A stretch of DNA of 9,240 bases from Defluviicoccus sp. (GTDB lineage Bacteria > Pseudomonadota > Alphaproteobacteria > MPNO01): positions 1 to 9,240 of the forward strand of contig JAPPHW010000277.1 in assembly GCA_028820945.1 (NCBI GenBank), given 5' to 3'. How positions within the stretch are numbered: position 1 is the stretch's first letter; every line of letters starts with the position of its first letter. The notes under the pieces were generated by a model. The model was not told the DNA's origin, made no database searches, and was given only the letters and a program-made list of their open reading frames with translations. Shown here in pieces: positions 6,311-9,240 of the stretch. A program made the position numbers and the translations under genes.

Positions 6311-6383
6311 CCGGCAGGCCGGATCGCCTTCACCGTTCCGTCGAGCTTTGATAAATACAGTGCACCAACGGATGGAGGACACG
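6311..6383 (+). promoter_or_regulatory. Longest intra-operon gap, possible weak internal promoter
   Basis: This 73-bp gap is the longest between genes of the operon and contains an unusually AT-rich run, TTTGATAAATACAG (6347-6360). TTCACC (6329-6334) and TAAATA (6352-6357), 17 bp apart, are a poor match to a sigma-70-type promoter. It could allow separate control of the Rieske genes. No hairpin with a T-run was seen, so it is not called as a terminator. Confidence 0.2.
6374..6379 (+). promoter_or_regulatory. Shine-Dalgarno GGAGGA for the Rieske alpha gene
   Basis: GGAGGA lies 4 nt before ATG 6384 and overlaps the in-frame ATG at 6372. Its position favours 6384 as the start; initiation at 6372 would add four residues (MEDT) and has no ribosome site. 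Confidence 0.6.
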
Positions 6384-7715
6384 ATGGACGGAGCCGCCTA
6401 TCCGGGAAGTTTCCGCGACCTGGTCGACGACAGGGTCGACGAGGGCGTGTTCAGGGTCGACCGGTCGATCTATACCGACGAGGCCGTGTTCGAAGCCGAG
6501 ATCGAGCGTATCTTCGAGGGTGGATGGGTCTTCCTCTGCCACGAAGGGCAGGTGGAAAACCCGGGCGATTACTTCGCGACCGAGATCGGCCGCCAGCCGG
6601 TCTTCGTGATGCGTCAAAAGGACGGTTCGCTCGGCTGCTTCATCAACGCGTGCTCGCATCGCGGCGCGTTGCTGACGCCCTTCAGGCAGGGGAGTGCGCG
6701 CGCGCTGACCTGCCGCTTCCACGGCTGGGCCTACGATCTCGGCGGGCGCTGCATCAGGATCAAGAACGAGGAAGGCGGTTTCTCCGAGCCCGGATTTTCG
6801 CGAGAGCGCTTCAACCTGCGCCGCATCGGGGCCCTTGAGTCCTACAAGGGGTTCGTCTTCGGCAGCCTGACCGCCGATGTGCCGCCTCTGGAGGATCATC
6901 TCGGCGCGGCCGCCCGCTGGATCGACCTCCTCGCGAACCAGGCGCGGAACGGGCTGGAGGTCGTGCCGGGATCGTCGACCTACATGATCCGCGGCAACTG
7001 GAAGCTGCAGGCGGAGAACAGCGTCGACGGCTATCACGTCGCCACCGTCCACCGCGTGTTCGCCTCCACGATCGCCAACCGCGAGACCCGGGATGCCACG
7101 GTCGGCATGCGGCAGACCGAAGCGGGCCGCATCAAGGGCAACGTGCCGACCGGCGCCTACGATCTCGGCAACGGCCATATGTCGATCTGGGCCCTGCACA
7201 CCACGCCGCATGTCCGCCCAATTTACGAATCGAAAGACTGGCTGGAGGAGAATCTCGATCCTGTGGAGGCCGACTGGATCCTCAACCGGGGCCGCAATCT
7301 GTACTTGTTCCCCAACGTCATGCTGATGGACAACCCGTCCACCCAGATCCGGCTGATGAAGCCGATCTCGCCCGATCTGGCGGAGGTGACCGTCTATTGC
7401 ATCGCGCCGAAGGGGGAGAGCAAGGCGGCGCGGGCCGCGCGGCTCAGGAAATTCGAGGATTTCTACCTCACCGCCGGCATGGCCACGTCGGACGATATCG
7501 CGGCGCTCGAAGCCGTGCAGGACGGCTCGCTCGGACGTCTCAGCCGCTGGAACGACATGACGCGCGGCCTGTCCGATCTCGTGAGCGGACCCGACGAGGA
7601 CGCCCGCAAACTCGGCTTCGAGCCGTCCGCGTGCTGCCCCGACTGGGATCATGAAGGGCTGTTCCACGGCTTCTACCGCGCATGGCGCGACCGCATGGAA
7701 GACGGCGCCCAATGA
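6384..7715 (+). CDS. Rieske non-heme iron ring-hydroxylating oxygenase, alpha subunit
   Basis: A 443-residue large subunit with the usual two domains. The Rieske [2Fe-2S] site is C90-x-H92 and C110-x2-H113 (CSH and CRFH). The catalytic domain has ENSVDGYHVATVH (211-223): D215 links the two iron sites between subunits, H218 and H223 bind iron, and the third ligand is D370 or D371 in ATSDDIAALEAVQ. The length, the DD..LE..Q motif and a BenB-like beta subunit place it near the benzoate/anthranilate/toluate dioxygenase group, which often acts on aromatic carboxylates. Related enzymes also remove N-alkyl or amino groups, so cis-dihydroxylation is not certain. It needs electrons from a reductase (BenC-type) or a ferredoxin pair, neither of which is encoded here. 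The gene overlaps the beta subunit gene by 4 bp (ATGA). Confidence 0.95.
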   Translation: MDGAAYPGSFRDLVDDRVDEGVFRVDRSIYTDEAVFEAEIERIFEGGWVFLCHEGQVENPGDYFATEIGRQPVFVMRQKDGSLGCFINACSHRGALLTPFRQGSARALTCRFHGWAYDLGGRCIRIKNEEGGFSEPGFSRERFNLRRIGALESYKGFVFGSLTADVPPLEDHLGAAARWIDLLANQARNGLEVVPGSSTYMIRGNWKLQAENSVDGYHVATVHRVFASTIANRETRDATVGMRQTEAGRIKGNVPTGAYDLGNGHMSIWALHTTPHVRPIYESKDWLEENLDPVEADWILNRGRNLYLFPNVMLMDNPSTQIRLMKPISPDLAEVTVYCIAPKGESKAARAARLRKFEDFYLTAGMATSDDIAALEAVQDGSLGRLSRWNDMTRGLSDLVSGPDEDARKLGFEPSACCPDWDHEGLFHGFYRAWRDRMEDGAQ

Positions 7716-8218
7716 GCGCCGACGGCATCGACGCCGGTCTGGAGCGCGAGGTCGCCGCCCTCATAAACCGCGAGGCCATGCTGCTCGACCGGCGGCGCTG
7801 GGACGAGTGGATCGACCTTTACACCGAGGATGCCGTCTACTGGGTTCCCGCCTGGGCGAACGAGGAAGAGACCACCACCGATCCGGAGACCCAGCTCAAC
7901 CTGATCTATCTCAGGAACCGGGGCGGGCTCGAGGACCGGGTGTTCCGGATCGAATCGCGGGACTCCTACGCGTCGGTCCCGCTCGACCGCACCGTGCATC
8001 TGATCGGCAATATCCTGGTCGAAAGCGCGGAGGGAGACACGGTCGAGGCCTCGGCGAACTGCATCGTCCACGTCTACGGCAAGAAGGGCGCGGCCACCCG
8101 GGGCAGCCTCTACGATTTCTCGTTCCGGCGGGTCGACGGCGCGCTCAGGATCGCGCGCAAGAAGATCGTCTTTATCGACGACCGGCTCGAAGGGCCGATC
8201 GACATCTATCACCTGTAG
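7712..8218 (+). CDS. Ring-hydroxylating oxygenase, beta subunit
   Basis: A 168-residue small subunit with the NTF2-like cone fold (PF00866 family). The opening helix and strand INREAMLLDRRRWDEWIDLY (18-37) and TEDAVYWVPAW (38-48) are diagnostic; family-like RTVHLIGNI (93-101) and a closing FIDDRLEGPIDIYHL (154-168) follow. It has no catalytic residues and stabilises the alpha3-beta3 hexamer. ATG 7712 overlaps the alpha stop as ATGA, the classic coupled arrangement giving equal subunit output. An in-frame ATG at 7682 inside alpha is disfavoured because it would add an Arg-rich extension (MARPHGRRRP) and create a 34-bp overlap. The stop codon is in the same frame as the next gene, separated from its TTG by two codons. 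Confidence 0.95.
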   Translation: MSADGIDAGLEREVAALINREAMLLDRRRWDEWIDLYTEDAVYWVPAWANEEETTTDPETQLNLIYLRNRGGLEDRVFRIESRDSYASVPLDRTVHLIGNILVESAEGDTVEASANCIVHVYGKKGAATRGSLYDFSFRRVDGALRIARKKIVFIDDRLEGPIDIYHL

Positions 8219-8224
8219 AGACCG

Positions 8225-9240
8225 TTGCTGAGCCTTCAGAAAATCGCGCCCGAAATCGGGGGAATTGCGCTTCGCGAGATCGAACCGCGCGACCCCGGAC
8301 CCGGCGAAATATCGATCCGGGTGGGCGCCGCCGGGATCTGCGGCACCGACATGCAGATCTACAACTGGGCGCCCCGCATGGCCCGCCGCATGGTGCTGCC
8401 CCGCGTGCTCGGGCACGAGGTCTCGGGCACCGTCGAAGCCATCGGGCCGGGCGTGGACGGGCTCGCCGTCGGCGACCGGGTGAGCCTCGAAAGCCACATC
8501 TTTTGCGGCCGCTGCCGGTCCTGCCGGCTGGGGCGCGCCCATCTCTGCGAGGACACCCGCTATCCGGGCATCGACATCGACGGCGCCTTCGCCGAATACG
8601 TTACGGTCCCGGCGTCCATCGCCTGGGTGAATCCGCCCGACCTGCCGCACGAGACGGCGGCCATGCTGGAACCGTTCGGGATCGCCGTCCATGCCTGCCT
8701 CGCCGGCGCCGGGGTTTCCGGCTTGACGGTGCTGGTGAACGGCTGCGGCCCGATCGGCCTGATGACGGTCGCGGTGGCCCGCGCGCTCGGCGCTCTCCGG
8801 ATAATCGCCTGCGACATCAACCCGCTCCGGCTCCGCGCGGCGGAAACGATGGGGGCCGACCGGGCGGTCGATGCCGGCGCCGAGGACCTCGCGGCCGTGG
8901 CGGCCGACATGACCGGCGGGGCGGGGGTCGATGTCGGGATCGAGTTCTCCGGCACCGAGGCCGGCCTCAACGCGGTCTTCCAGGCGCTCGCCAAGGGCGG
9001 CGATTTCCGGCTGGTCGGCGCGCCGCCTTCCGCGATTCCGGTCGATTTCACCTGGTGGCTGCTCAAGTGCCCCGCGATGCAGAACATCCACGGGCGCCTG
9101 ATCTGGCAGACCTGGCAGCGCGCGACCGAGCTTCTCGCGGCGGGAACCGTCGATATCGCGCCGGTCCGCAGCCACGTCCTGCCGCTCTCCGAGGCGCCGC
9201 GCGGGTTCGAGCTGATCCGGGACGGCGAGGCGCTCAAGCC
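8225..9240 (+). CDS. Zinc-dependent MDR alcohol dehydrogenase, L-threonine 3-dehydrogenase-like (3' end outside window)
   Basis: 338 codons are open to the window edge; full-length relatives have about 340, so only a few residues are missing. It is closest to L-threonine 3-dehydrogenase (Tdh), with GICGTDMQIYNW (37-48), GHE (63-65) and HGRLIWQTW (289-297). Catalytic zinc ligands are C39, H64 and E65; structural zinc ligands C94, C97, C100 and C108 are in register with Tdh. The NAD site has GCGPIG (173-178) and D197 at the end of beta-2, favouring NAD(H). The start is TTG 8225: an in-frame stop (the beta subunit TAG, 8216-8218) lies just upstream, and residues before the first in-frame ATG (8351) include the conserved GICGTD. 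The ribosome site is weak (AGAG at 8217-8221), implying coupling. It probably oxidises a secondary alcohol of a beta-hydroxy acid or amino acid, or a diol. Threonine itself is not implied, and no kbl neighbour is seen. Confidence 0.88.
   Translation, partial: MLSLQKIAPEIGGIALREIEPRDPGPGEISIRVGAAGICGTDMQIYNWAPRMARRMVLPRVLGHEVSGTVEAIGPGVDGLAVGDRVSLESHIFCGRCRSCRLGRAHLCEDTRYPGIDIDGAFAEYVTVPASIAWVNPPDLPHETAAMLEPFGIAVHACLAGAGVSGLTVLVNGCGPIGLMTVAVARALGALRIIACDINPLRLRAAETMGADRAVDAGAEDLAAVAADMTGGAGVDVGIEFSGTEAGLNAVFQALAKGGDFRLVGAPPSAIPVDFTWWLLKCPAMQNIHGRLIWQTWQRATELLAAGTVDIAPVRSHVLPLSEAPRGFELIRDGEALK

Noticed and set aside
6117..6383. N-terminal extension of the Rieske alpha subunit
   Set aside because: It overlaps the cyclodeaminase-family gene in another frame and codes for a Ser/Arg/Pro-rich stretch; GGAGGA at 6374-6379 supports ATG 6384.
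7673..9175. 500-codon open frame on the minus strand
   Set aside because: It is antisense to the Rieske beta and Tdh-like genes, both with clear active-site motifs, and its translation is low-complexity and domain-free.

Overview
The window is about 9.2 kb of uniformly high-GC, gene-dense bacterial DNA. Strong GC bias at third codon positions leaves long shadow ORFs on the opposite strand. Gene content, GC-rich coding style and a pair of CCCTCATCC-type palindromic repeats suggest an alphaproteobacterium (Rhizobiales, Rhodospirillales or Rhodobacterales-like). That assignment is an inference from style, not from a marker gene.

Layout. Bases 1-103 (minus strand) hold the N-terminus of a luciferase-like (LLM) flavin-dependent monooxygenase that runs off the left edge. 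Bases 104-309 are a divergent intergenic region with two inverted REP-like palindromes and a short dyad that may be an operator. From 310 to the right edge, eight tightly spaced genes all read rightward: DUF1185 'amino acid synthesis' protein (310-885); enamidase-like amidohydrolase (909-2108); FAD-dependent amine/amino-acid oxidase (2114-3385); SDR dehydrogenase (3414-4166); acyl-CoA-dehydrogenase-fold group D flavin monooxygenase, HsaA/HpaB-C2 type (4182-5360); ornithine cyclodeaminase/mu-crystallin family imine reductase (5396-6310); Rieske ring-hydroxylating oxygenase alpha (6384-7715) and beta (7712-8218) subunits; and a threonine-dehydrogenase-like zinc MDR with a TTG start (8225 to beyond the edge). 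The largest gap, 73 bp (6311-6383), lies before the Rieske alpha gene and could hold a second promoter. No RNA gene, CRISPR array, insertion sequence or clear terminator was seen.

How it may work together. This looks like a catabolic operon for a nitrogen-containing aromatic or heterocyclic compound. It has three different oxygenase types (LLM, group D flavin, Rieske), an enamide/lactam-type hydrolase, an amine oxidase, an imine reductase and two NAD(P)-dependent alcohol dehydrogenases. An N-heterocyclic (for example pyridine-carboxylate or N-methylated pyridine) or aromatic amino-acid-like substrate would fit, but the substrate cannot be read from the sequence. No flavin reductase, ferredoxin or Rieske reductase is visible, so the redox partners must lie outside the window. 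The most notable points are the replacement of the first metal-binding His by Gln in the enamidase-like protein, the likely loss of the cyclodeaminase Asp in the OCD-family protein, and the combination of genes itself.
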